Shown piece by piece: positions 18,350-25,866 of a stretch of DNA of 32,737 nt. Each line of letters begins with the position of its first letter. Position 1 is the stretch's first letter. The stretch is from contig JAUWNW010000017.1 of assembly GCA_030612445.1 (NCBI GenBank), forward strand, positions 1 to 32,737. The letters run 5' to 3'. Under the pieces are notes generated by a model, which was not told the DNA's origin, did not search any database, and saw nothing but the letters and a program-made list of their open reading frames with translations. The translations under genes and the position numbers were made by a program. The stretch comes from Candidatus Aminicenantota bacterium. Lineage in GTDB: Bacteria > Acidobacteriota > Aminicenantia > Aminicenantales > Aminicenantaceae.

Positions 18350-18603
18350 CCTGAACTATTCATAAAAAAATGTCGATATGTATAATACCTCTTTTTTTAA
18401 TCAGTATTTTACATTGATTCTTATATAGGTTCAATTTACCATTTCGTTTTCGATATAATCTATATTTTTAATCGACATTTTTTACTCTTTGAGCGAGACG
18501 ATCTTACCGCATCTGATTCGTTACAATGGATTTGCGGTGAAGTCCACAGCTGCATCCATTGTGCCTCACATCTACGGCAACCTCGACTCGTGAATAATCC
18601 AGG
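18350..18603 (-). repeat. Interspersed repeat, full-length copy C (254 bp, inverted)
   Basis: This copy lies opposite to copies A and B: its plus strand begins CCTGAACTATTCATAAAA and ends GTGAATAATCCAGG. Both terminal inverted repeats and both internal TAAAAAATGTCGAT arms are present. Differences from copy A are scattered substitutions, consistent with an old dispersal rather than a recent duplication. It fills much of the 557-bp gap between the racemase and the second amidinotransferase. The rest of that gap (18604-18873) is AT-rich with a candidate promoter near its end. Confidence 0.8.
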
Positions 18604-18801
18604 TTGACAATGTTACAGCAATAAAACATATGCAGTCAATTAAATAGCAGATTTAATGAGATATCAAGATTTCCAGATGAGGATTGATTTGCATAACATA
18701 CTTATTCCAATATATCATAGTATAAATATGAAAATGTTAATCATATTAAGCAGGTTTCTTTTAATATGTCCATATCAATCTTCCTTCTAATGAACTTTGC
18801 C

Positions 18802-18830
18802 TTGACACAGGATTAAATGTTTACTAAAGT
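18802..18830 (+). promoter_or_regulatory. Candidate promoter of amidinotransferase copy 2
   Basis: TTGACA (18802-18807) and TAAAGT (18825-18830) are separated by 17 bp, 43 nt before the ATG at 18874. AAGGAG at 18859-18864 provides the ribosome binding site. The -10 is weak (4 of 6 consensus bases). No other start signal is visible in the AT-rich region upstream. Confidence 0.4.
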
Positions 18831-18873
18831 AATATGGAAATAAAAAACAACTTAATATAAGGAGTACATTGTT

Positions 18874-20034
18874 ATGGCTAAGATTGTAAATTCGTGGAAC
18901 GAATGGGATCCGTTAAAGCGGGTGATCGTGGGAAGGCCGGAGGGCACAAATATTCCTGCCCCAGAACCAGCTTGGTGGTATCATCGTCCTGAAGGCGGAT
19001 ATCCGTTGGGATCATTCGGACCGTTTCCGCAAGAGATGTATGACAAAGCCAATGAGCAGATGGATTATTTTGTAAAGGTAATGGAGAAGCGTGGTATTAC
19101 AGTGGAAAGGGCAGTAATTCATCCTGCGATGCATGACCGGCGTCCGGTATCAACTCCGGATTGGACCCAGCTTAACCAGCATGGAGTCAATAATGTCAGA
19201 GACGTGTTTCTCCCGGTTGGAAACGAGATCATGGAGGCCACGACCTGCCGGCGTTCACGCTGGTATGAGTATTTAAATCTGAGGCCGATCTTTGAGAAGT
19301 ATTTTGAAGAGGACCCGGACTTTCTGCATACAGCAGCACCCAAGCCGCGGCTAACGGATGAGTCTTACGAGAAGAATTTCTTTTATTATTTTGAAAACGT
19401 TTGGACGGATGAGGAGAAGAGGAAACGGTTACATGACTGGAAGTTCCAATTATCAGAAAAAGAGGCCCTCTGGGATGCTGCAGACGCAGCTCGCTGTGGG
19501 AAGGACATTTTCTGGCAGTCTTCATGTGTGACAAACCATAAAGGGATGGATTGGCTGAAGCGCTACTTTGGTGCGAAAGGGATCCGGATTCACGATGTGT
19601 TATTCGACTATAACTATCACCCTTGGCACATTGATGTAAATTGGCTGCCGGTACGTCCAGGCCTGGCTGTATATAATCCGGAGTGGTATCCCATAACGGA
19701 AAATTTCAAGAAGTTGATGAAAATGAACGATTGGGAGCTAATTCCAGCAGCGAAGCCGGTATACGTCCACCAAAACAAATGCTACCTGACAGGGCTTTAT
19801 GAAAGCAAGTCTTGGATCTCGATGAATACTTTTTCCCTGGGACCGAATACTATCTGTGTAGAAGCGCATGAGACGGCTTACATGGAGCAGCTGGACAAGC
19901 TGGGTATTGAAGTAGTCCCGATTCCCTATGAAGCGGTAATTCCATTTGGCGGTGCTTTACACTGCACTACCTTGGATATAAATCGCGAAGGGACCTTAGA
20001 GGATTACTTCCCGAAACAGATCCCGGGTTATTAG
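18874..20034 (+). CDS. Amidinotransferase, glycine amidinotransferase (AGAT)-like, copy 2
   Basis: The 386-residue protein is a clear paralogue of the product of 9804-10934. It has SWNEWDPLKRVIVGRPEG at 7-24, STPDW, EIMEAT, WDAADAARCGKDIF at 200-213, HPWHIDVNWLP with His252, SWISMNTFSLGP, and the nucleophile region GGALHCTTLD with Cys364. All catalytic positions known from arginine:glycine amidinotransferase are kept, so transfer of an amidino group from arginine to an amine is likely. The acceptor is unknown. It differs from copy 1 by small insertions (near 170-190 and 240-250) and by different residues around the acceptor pocket (CT rather than CC after LHC), so a different acceptor is possible. 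Its own promoter candidate and a strong terminator suggest a single-gene transcript. Confidence 0.9.
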   Translation: MAKIVNSWNEWDPLKRVIVGRPEGTNIPAPEPAWWYHRPEGGYPLGSFGPFPQEMYDKANEQMDYFVKVMEKRGITVERAVIHPAMHDRRPVSTPDWTQLNQHGVNNVRDVFLPVGNEIMEATTCRRSRWYEYLNLRPIFEKYFEEDPDFLHTAAPKPRLTDESYEKNFFYYFENVWTDEEKRKRLHDWKFQLSEKEALWDAADAARCGKDIFWQSSCVTNHKGMDWLKRYFGAKGIRIHDVLFDYNYHPWHIDVNWLPVRPGLAVYNPEWYPITENFKKLMKMNDWELIPAAKPVYVHQNKCYLTGLYESKSWISMNTFSLGPNTICVEAHETAYMEQLDKLGIEVVPIPYEAVIPFGGALHCTTLDINREGTLEDYFPKQIPGY

Positions 20035-20051
20035 GAGTAACTTTTAAATTA

Positions 20052-20087
20052 GGGGGATACTCTTGATAGTGTCCCCCGTTTTTTTTT
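20052..20087 (+). terminator. Rho-independent terminator after amidinotransferase copy 2
   Basis: GGGGGATACT (20052-20061) pairs with AGTGTCCCCC (20068-20077), with one G-U pair and a 6-nt loop. A run of nine T follows at 20079-20087. It lies 17 bp after the stop codon and is the clearest terminator in the window. It separates this gene from the M24 array, unless read-through occurs. Confidence 0.88.
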
Positions 20088-20141
20088 CAAATGAAGCAAA
20101 AAACAAGACCTGACCCCAAAGTTGGTAAAGGAGATTTGACC

Positions 20142-21479
20142 ATGAGAAGAATAAAGACTTCCCTAACATTCGCTTGCATCATCATCCTTGTGTTCGGGAT
20201 CGATGCATACGCGCAGAAATCAAGACAAAACTATGAGATTATGAGACTCATCCGGCATGAAAAATTTGATCTTATTCTACCCGGTGCAATGCGGGATAAC
20301 AATGTTGACATGTGGATTCATGTCGTAGAGAGCGGCAGAATGGATCCTCTCGCCCTGGACCTAGGGGGATGGACTGAATACAGAGCATGGGAGCCAGTCT
20401 GTTACTATATTTTCACGGATCGGGGTGGTAACAGGATCGAGCGGATAATCTTAGGGGGAGAGGATCAAGAAGACCTCTATGATATTTCCGGCTCGGGAGA
20501 AGACCTTCTCGAAATTGTCCAGGAACGTGATCCCAAAGTGATTGCCGTAAATATGTCTAAGTCGCTTACCATAGCCAATGGGATTTCTTATACGGCATAT
20601 TTGAGATTGACCGAGACATTAGGTAAGAAATACACGGATAGGCTGATTTCTGCAGAGAATGTCATAACCGATTTCCGCGTAAGAAGGGTCCAGAGGGAAA
20701 TCGTCGCATTCGCAAACGCACTTGAAACTCAGCGACAGGTCATGGAAACAGGCCTGCGGAGGATAAAGCCTGGAATTACTACCCCTGAAGAAATCGGCTG
20801 GTGGGGCGCAGACGAGCTGCTCGCTCGAGGGATCGCCCCAGCCTATCAGGCGGCAACTTTGTTTCTTCCCTACATGCCGGGAGGAGCGCGAGACGGTGTC
20901 TTTCAGCGCGGCGATTTTATAGGATGGGACATGGGTATTGGATACCTGAACTTCGGCACTGATTTTAAGCGGTATGCCTATATCCTGAAAGAAGGTGAGA
21001 CCGATGTTCCGAAAGGCCTGAAACATGCATGGGAACGGGGCATGGAGGCTCGCAGGATTCTCCGCAGGACTATCAGAGCAGGTCGTACTGCCGGTGAAAC
21101 GCACGAAGCGATTGTCCGAGCTCTTGAGGCAGAAGGTTATGTGTCTACTCCTTCCGATGATAGGACTTCGCAGTACAGGGATTTGATGAACGAGCTGGGA
21201 GATTCTGATAAATCAGGCTTTTCCGTAGACTGCCACCCCACCGGGAACACCAGTGTCGGTGATGCCGCATTGGGCGCGTCGATTGCCCCGTGGCGCTCGG
21301 ATCGGGCCCATATCATGATTCAACCGACTCATATATTTGCATTCGAGTTCAATATCAACACCTGGGTTCCGGAATGGGGTAGACGGGCGAGTATAAATTT
21401 CGAAGATAATGCGATTGTCACCCCCAATGGCGTAGAGTATCTGGCTCCCATTAACGAGAAAATAATCGTGATTCATTAG
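20142..21479 (+). CDS. Secreted M24 family (pita-bread fold) metallopeptidase, array copy 1, metal site intact
   Basis: The start at 20142 gives a 445-residue protein with a signal peptide ending AYAQ. It is preferred over a start at 20091 because AGGAG lies just upstream and the extra 17 residues are not signal-like. Residues about 30-185 match the creatinase/Xaa-Pro aminopeptidase N-terminal domain, and 186-445 the catalytic domain. All five metal ligands of M24 enzymes can be placed: D263 (GDFIGWDMG), D274 (GTDFKR), H365 (DCHPTGN), E402 (FAFEFN) and E421 (NFEDNAIV). It is therefore probably an active dinuclear metallopeptidase, perhaps an Xaa-Pro aminopeptidase or dipeptidase, in the periplasm. 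It follows the amidinotransferase terminator by 54 bp with no separate promoter visible. It is the only complete array member with an intact site. Confidence 0.85.
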   Translation: MRRIKTSLTFACIIILVFGIDAYAQKSRQNYEIMRLIRHEKFDLILPGAMRDNNVDMWIHVVESGRMDPLALDLGGWTEYRAWEPVCYYIFTDRGGNRIERIILGGEDQEDLYDISGSGEDLLEIVQERDPKVIAVNMSKSLTIANGISYTAYLRLTETLGKKYTDRLISAENVITDFRVRRVQREIVAFANALETQRQVMETGLRRIKPGITTPEEIGWWGADELLARGIAPAYQAATLFLPYMPGGARDGVFQRGDFIGWDMGIGYLNFGTDFKRYAYILKEGETDVPKGLKHAWERGMEARRILRRTIRAGRTAGETHEAIVRALEAEGYVSTPSDDRTSQYRDLMNELGDSDKSGFSVDCHPTGNTSVGDAALGASIAPWRSDRAHIMIQPTHIFAFEFNINTWVPEWGRRASINFEDNAIVTPNGVEYLAPINEKIIVIH

Positions 21480-21562
21480 CAATTATCACGGATTATGGCG
21501 TTTGTTGCATTAATCGCGAATGGAAAAAGCGGAAAAAATGCCGCTGATAAAATTAGTTTTTG

Positions 21563-21582
21563 ATTTTATGAATAGTCCAGGT
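21563..21582 (+). repeat. Half copy (right end) of the interspersed repeat
   Basis: ATTTTATGAATAGTCCAGGT matches the right terminus of the full-length repeats and lies directly before the ribosome binding site of the second M24 gene. The left part is not recognisable. The sequence between 21480 and 21562 contains only a purine-rich GGAAAAAGCGGAAAAAA tract, reminiscent of the insertion in copy B. Confidence 0.5.
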
Positions 21583-21602
21583 AGATAAAAGGAGGCAAGA
21601 TC

Positions 21603-23051
21603 ATGAGTAAAGTACGGTTTATTCTTCCATTTCTTTCCATGCTTTTTTTGGCCCAAGGATTCTATGCCCAGACTAGGAATCCAGAATCTATGGCGGGCAT
21701 TAGCCAAGCATATTATTCAATGTTTGATGCTGATAATCCCTATGCTACAGTGGAGATGTTGGATCACATTCGTCAGGAGAGGTTTGACCTCATTTTGCCC
21801 CGAGTCATGCGGAAAAAAAAGATCGACATGTGGATTCATGTGATTCGACCATGGTCTTGGAGCGGCAATGAATTACGTAGATTAGAAGTAAGCGGCCTAA
21901 ATTACAGAAGCATGGACAGCACTGATCCGCTTAGATATGAATTTGGTAGCAATTCCGGTGTTTTCATCTTTACAGACCATGGTGGTGACAGGATCGAGCG
22001 GGTTGTTTTTGAAGGAGAGGTTGAAGACCCCGGGGCCTATGACCTAGTCCGGGGGCAATCCAAATTTATTAATCAAGAGAATTATGAGATTATCGATTAT
22101 GTAACCGAAAATCCGGATAAAGTCCCGGAAACGGGGCTGGGGTACAGATTTATGGGTCTCAGAGAATTTGTAGCCGAACGTGACCCCAGACGGATTGCTG
22201 TTAATTACTCGGAAAAATTGTCACTTGCCGAGGGCTCAGAAACCTATACCCTAGCACTTACCGACGGTATTTCGTATGCAGACCATCGCCAATTGACCAA
22301 AGTGTTAGGAGATAAATATGCGGAGAGGATGATCTCGGCTGAATATCTGATATTGGATTATTTATCAAGAAGGGTGGCGAGTGAAGTAGTCCTTTATGGC
22401 ACCTCTGGTAATCTAAAAGAAAGAGCGAGAGAATTTGATAAAATCGTGCCTGGCGTAACTACTTTAACTGATTCAGGTGGGAGTTGGTTTTGTACGAGGG
22501 ATGTGGGGCATAGTGAAAGCGCTATGAGAGACTATCCGCTCCAGAGAGGCGACATGTTCCAGAGGGGGATGGCTCCCTTATATGTGCCTCGGGTAGGCGA
22601 GACTGAAATACCTCCGGAGATACAAAAAAGTTGGGAAGAAGTGCTAAAAGTCCGTGAGATTTTACTCAAAAACATCGAGGTGGGCCCTACAGCGGGAGAA
22701 ACGCTTGAGCTCCTCATCCGTAAATTGGAAGAGGCGGGGTTTGTTTACATAGAAAGGGATAAATATGACATAAACTTAGATCCTGAAAAAACCCAAGTTC
22801 ATCTCGACATGCATGCTGAGGGAAAAGGAATACTTGCCCCTAGGATTTCTCATATGGGGCCGAAGTGGCATTGGGATATAAAAATCCCCCTCCTTCATAC
22901 GTTTGCTGTTGAATACATGGTCCATATGCCTGTGCCTGAATGGGGTAGAGGGAAACACATATATATATGTATCCATGATGGTGCAGTTGTCACGGAACGT
23001 GGAATGGAGTATGCCTATCCACCAGTCTCAGGGATTCGTATTGTTAGATAA
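21603..23051 (+). CDS. Secreted M24-like protein, array copy 2, metal site lost (probable pseudoenzyme)
   Basis: The 482-residue protein has a signal peptide ending FYAQ and a strong AAGGAGG before the ATG. The N-terminal creatinase-like domain is well conserved (ERFDLILPRVMR, KIDMWIHV, TDHGGDRIERVV). In the catalytic domain the stretch that carries the two Asp ligands in copy 1 is about ten residues shorter, reading QRGDMFQRGMAPLYVPRVGE without either Asp. H404 (DMHAEGK) and E437 (FAVEYMVH) remain, while the last Glu ligand is replaced by H458 (IHDGAVV). Ordinary M24 dinuclear catalysis is therefore unlikely. Relative to copy 3 it has about 18 extra residues near 85-105. The next gene starts 13 bp after its stop. 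Possible roles are a binding protein or a changed enzyme. Confidence 0.85.
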   Translation: MSKVRFILPFLSMLFLAQGFYAQTRNPESMAGISQAYYSMFDADNPYATVEMLDHIRQERFDLILPRVMRKKKIDMWIHVIRPWSWSGNELRRLEVSGLNYRSMDSTDPLRYEFGSNSGVFIFTDHGGDRIERVVFEGEVEDPGAYDLVRGQSKFINQENYEIIDYVTENPDKVPETGLGYRFMGLREFVAERDPRRIAVNYSEKLSLAEGSETYTLALTDGISYADHRQLTKVLGDKYAERMISAEYLILDYLSRRVASEVVLYGTSGNLKERAREFDKIVPGVTTLTDSGGSWFCTRDVGHSESAMRDYPLQRGDMFQRGMAPLYVPRVGETEIPPEIQKSWEEVLKVREILLKNIEVGPTAGETLELLIRKLEEAGFVYIERDKYDINLDPEKTQVHLDMHAEGKGILAPRISHMGPKWHWDIKIPLLHTFAVEYMVHMPVPEWGRGKHIYICIHDGAVVTERGMEYAYPPVSGIRIVR

Positions 23052-23064
23052 AGGAGGTAGGATA

Positions 23065-24495
23065 ATGAGAAAAATACGGTTTATTCTAGCATTTTTTTCA
23101 ATACTTTTTTTTGTCCAGGGATTAAATGCACAGAAGCAGTATAGGGAACTTATGTGGGGCATTGGCGACGCAAATTATGGAATCTTTAATTCTAATAATC
23201 CATATGCTACAAAGGACATGCTGAATCACATTCGTCGGGAGAGGTTTGATCTCATCTTGCCTCGAGTCATGCGGGAAAAAAAGATCGACATGTGGATTCA
23301 CGTGATTCGACCATGGTCTTGGGGAGGGACTGATCCACTTAGATATGAATTTGGCAGCAAGTCTGGTGTTTTTATCTTTTCCGACTGTGGTGGTGACAGG
23401 ATCGAACGGGTTGTTTTTGAAGGAGAGGTTGAAGACTTCGGGGCCTACGACATAGTCCGGGGGGAATCCAAATTTATTAATCAAGAGAATTTTGAGATAA
23501 TGGATTATACGGCTGAAAATCCGGATAAAGTCCCGGAATCGGGGCTGGGGTACAGATTTATGGGGCTCAGAGAATTTGTTGCCGAACGCAACCCTAAACG
23601 CATCGCCGTTAATTACATAGAAAGCCTGGCATTTCCCGAGGGATCAGAGACCTTTACTATGGCACTTACTGATGGTATTTCGTATACAGATTACATCCAA
23701 TTGACCAAGGCTCTCGGTGATAAATATGCGAAGAGGATGGTCTCGGCTGAATATCTGATATTAGATTACTTATCGAGAAGGGTGGCAAGCGAAGTAGTAC
23801 TTTATGGCATTTGTGGTTATCTGCGACCAAGACGACCCAGAGCGGGAAAATATGATAAAATCGTGCCAGGTGTAACCACTTTGGGTGAAATCGGGCCTAG
23901 TTCTGTCTTGGATAAGCAGGGGAGGAGAAGAAATAATAGTAACTATGTGATCCAGAGAGGCGACCTCATTACTGGTATTGGAATCTTCTCACATTTGGGA
24001 GGAGCCTATGTGCTTCGGAAAGGCGAGACTGACCTGCCTCCATATATACGTAAATTTTGGGAGGATAGAAAAAAAATCAGGGGGATTTTACTTAAAAACA
24101 TCAAGGTGGGTCTTACGGGGAGAGAAACGCTTGAGCTCCTCATCTGTAAATTAGAAGAGGCAGGATTTGTTTGCCATGATAGACAAATGTATGACAGAAA
24201 TGCAGATCCTACAAAAACCCAGGTTGCTCTCGATATGCATGCTGAGGGAAAAGGAATACTTGCCCCCAGGATTTCTCACCTGGGTCCGAAGTGGCATCGA
24301 GATATCAAGCTCCGACTTTTTCATTGCTTTGCTATCGAATACTTTGTCTTTATGGCTGTTCCTGAATGGGCTAAGGCGAATAATTCTACGGGTCAAGTAT
24401 TAAGTGCAGGTTTCCATGATGGAGCAGTTGTCACGGGCCGTGGAATGGAAATTCCCTACCCCGAGCGGTGGCGAAAGATACAAATAATTCAATAA
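23065..24495 (+). CDS. Secreted M24-like protein, array copy 3, metal site lost (probable pseudoenzyme)
   Basis: The start at 23065 follows AAGGAGG and gives 476 residues beginning with a signal peptide that ends LNAQ. The frame is open further upstream, to 22903, but that would overlap the previous gene. It is the closest relative of copy 2, with long identical nucleotide stretches in the 5' half, so the two arose by tandem duplication. The two Asp ligands are missing (QRGDLITGIGIFSHLGGAYVL is shorter than in copy 1). H392 (DMHAEGK) and E425 (FAIEYF) are kept, and the last Glu is replaced by H451 (FHDGAVV). A basic stretch near 254-260 (RPRRPRA) and the loop near 436-447 differ from the other copies. 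It is probably exported and non-peptidolytic. Confidence 0.85.
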   Translation: MRKIRFILAFFSILFFVQGLNAQKQYRELMWGIGDANYGIFNSNNPYATKDMLNHIRRERFDLILPRVMREKKIDMWIHVIRPWSWGGTDPLRYEFGSKSGVFIFSDCGGDRIERVVFEGEVEDFGAYDIVRGESKFINQENFEIMDYTAENPDKVPESGLGYRFMGLREFVAERNPKRIAVNYIESLAFPEGSETFTMALTDGISYTDYIQLTKALGDKYAKRMVSAEYLILDYLSRRVASEVVLYGICGYLRPRRPRAGKYDKIVPGVTTLGEIGPSSVLDKQGRRRNNSNYVIQRGDLITGIGIFSHLGGAYVLRKGETDLPPYIRKFWEDRKKIRGILLKNIKVGLTGRETLELLICKLEEAGFVCHDRQMYDRNADPTKTQVALDMHAEGKGILAPRISHLGPKWHRDIKLRLFHCFAIEYFVFMAVPEWAKANNSTGQVLSAGFHDGAVVTGRGMEIPYPERWRKIQIIQ

Positions 24496-24517
24496 TGTCA
24501 AGTAAGGAGGCAAAATT

Positions 24518-25759
24518 ATGAATAAATCAAAGATTTTTTTAACATTATTTTTTATGCTTATCCTTGTCCAGGGGCTACGTGCCCAGAATAAAGAACTAGG
24601 TGCTGACCTTGAATTGATTAACCTGATTCGCCAAGAGAAGTTTAGAGTCATCCTGCCTCAAGCCATGCGGGATAATAATATCGACATGTGGATTCATGTG
24701 AAAAGAGGAGAGGATCCTCTTAATTTTGAATTGGGGGATAATCCTGGTATTTTTATCTTTACAGACCTTGGTAGCGAAAGAATGGAGCGTGCGATCCTGG
24801 GTGGCAGGGGTGATAGGGAACTCTACGACATTTTTGGTCCAGAGACTGATCTAGCCCAATTTGTTGCCGAACGTAACCCAAAACGCATTGCTGTAAATTA
24901 CTCTAAAAAGCATCCCCGTTTCAATACCATTTCAGATGCAGACTACACCAAATTGGTTAAAGCGCTCGGTGACAAGTATGCGAAGAGGATGGTTCCGGCT
25001 GATCATCTGATAGCAGATTTTTTAGCAGGGAGGGTGCCGAGTGAAATAGCACTTTATGGACGCTTAAGTATAGAAAGCGCAGAAATGATAGAGAAAGAAT
25101 TTGATAAAATCGAGCCTGGTGTAACCAAATTGAGCGAACTTAAGGGAAATGTTTTTGTTAGAGATCCGGACGGAAATGAAGAAAATAACAGCGACTATGT
25201 GATCCAGGGAGGCGACCTGATTGGTTTACTCTACAGTGCGAATATGATGGATTTCAGCGAGCACAATGGCGGAATTGCCTATGTGCTGCGGGAGGGAGAG
25301 ACTGAACTGCCGCCTGAGATCAAAAAAATCTGGGAACATGCGCTGATAACTCGCGAGATTTTCCGTAAAAACATCAAGGCGGGTCTTACTGGCGGAGAAA
25401 CCCTGGAGATCCTTATTCGTGAATTAGAAAAAGCAGGCTATTATTATAATCCCATAGATGAATATGACAGAAATGCAGATCCTGAAAAAACCCAGGTTCA
25501 TATTGACTTCCATGCTATGGGAAGAATAATTTCCCAAGAAGACGCCCCCAGGATTTCTCCTTTAGGTCCGGATTGGATCCGGAATCTTAAGATTCCACTC
25601 TATCATACCTTTACTTTTGAATACATGATCCATATGCCATGGCCTGAATGGGGGAAAGGGAAACATTTGTACATTTGTATCCATGACGGGGTAATAGTCA
25701 CGGAACGAGGAATAGAGTTTCCCTATCCACCGCTCAAAAAGATACGCATAATTCGATGA
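24518..25759 (+). CDS. Secreted M24-like protein, array copy 4, metal site remodelled
   Basis: The 413-residue protein is the shortest complete array member. It has AAGGAGG before the ATG and a signal peptide ending LRAQ. The segment carrying the Asp ligands aligns with copy 1 without gaps. The first Asp is replaced by L238 and the second by H249 (SEHNGG). H332 (DFHAMGR) and E368 (FTFEYMIH) are kept, and the final Glu is replaced by H389 (IHDGVIV). The N-terminal domain keeps EKFRVILPQAMR and NIDMWIHV but lacks the long insertion of copies 2 and 3. It starts 22 bp after copy 3, so copies 2, 3 and 4 probably share a transcript. A 107-bp gap with a promoter candidate follows. The three His plus one Glu could form a new metal site. 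Confidence 0.85.
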   Translation: MNKSKIFLTLFFMLILVQGLRAQNKELGADLELINLIRQEKFRVILPQAMRDNNIDMWIHVKRGEDPLNFELGDNPGIFIFTDLGSERMERAILGGRGDRELYDIFGPETDLAQFVAERNPKRIAVNYSKKHPRFNTISDADYTKLVKALGDKYAKRMVPADHLIADFLAGRVPSEIALYGRLSIESAEMIEKEFDKIEPGVTKLSELKGNVFVRDPDGNEENNSDYVIQGGDLIGLLYSANMMDFSEHNGGIAYVLREGETELPPEIKKIWEHALITREIFRKNIKAGLTGGETLEILIRELEKAGYYYNPIDEYDRNADPEKTQVHIDFHAMGRIISQEDAPRISPLGPDWIRNLKIPLYHTFTFEYMIHMPWPEWGKGKHLYICIHDGVIVTERGIEFPYPPLKKIRIIR

Positions 25760-25803
25760 TACCGGGCTCAGATTTACAAGACCTCTATAAGTCGTAATTG
25801 GTC

Positions 25804-25832
25804 TTGACAACCGGAATTATCGAATGTATTTT
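25804..25832 (+). promoter_or_regulatory. Candidate promoter of array copy 5
   Basis: TTGACA (25804-25809) and TATTTT (25827-25832) are separated by 17 bp, 34 nt upstream of the ATG at 25867. The hexamers and spacing are identical to those upstream of the receptor at 13887, which supports a shared promoter type. AGGAG lies at the ribosome-binding position. Confidence 0.55.
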
Positions 25833-25866
25833 TATATTGAGATTGAATAAAATTATAGGAGAATAA

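Noticed and set aside
14145-18603. CRISPR array
   Set aside because: There are only a few long copies, far apart and in both orientations, with no regular spacers and no cas genes.
14145-18603. Autonomous insertion sequence or composite transposon bounded by repeats A/B and C
   Set aside because: No transposase or integrase gene lies between or inside the copies, and the enclosed genes look like ordinary chromosomal genes.
20091-20141. Upstream start for array copy 1
   Set aside because: The extra 17 residues are polar and would bury the signal peptide; the internal ATG at 20142 has a better ribosome binding site.
22903-23064. Upstream extension of array copy 3 into the end of copy 2
   Set aside because: The ATG at 23065 has AAGGAGG and a proper signal peptide; the extension reads a shifted frame of the previous gene.
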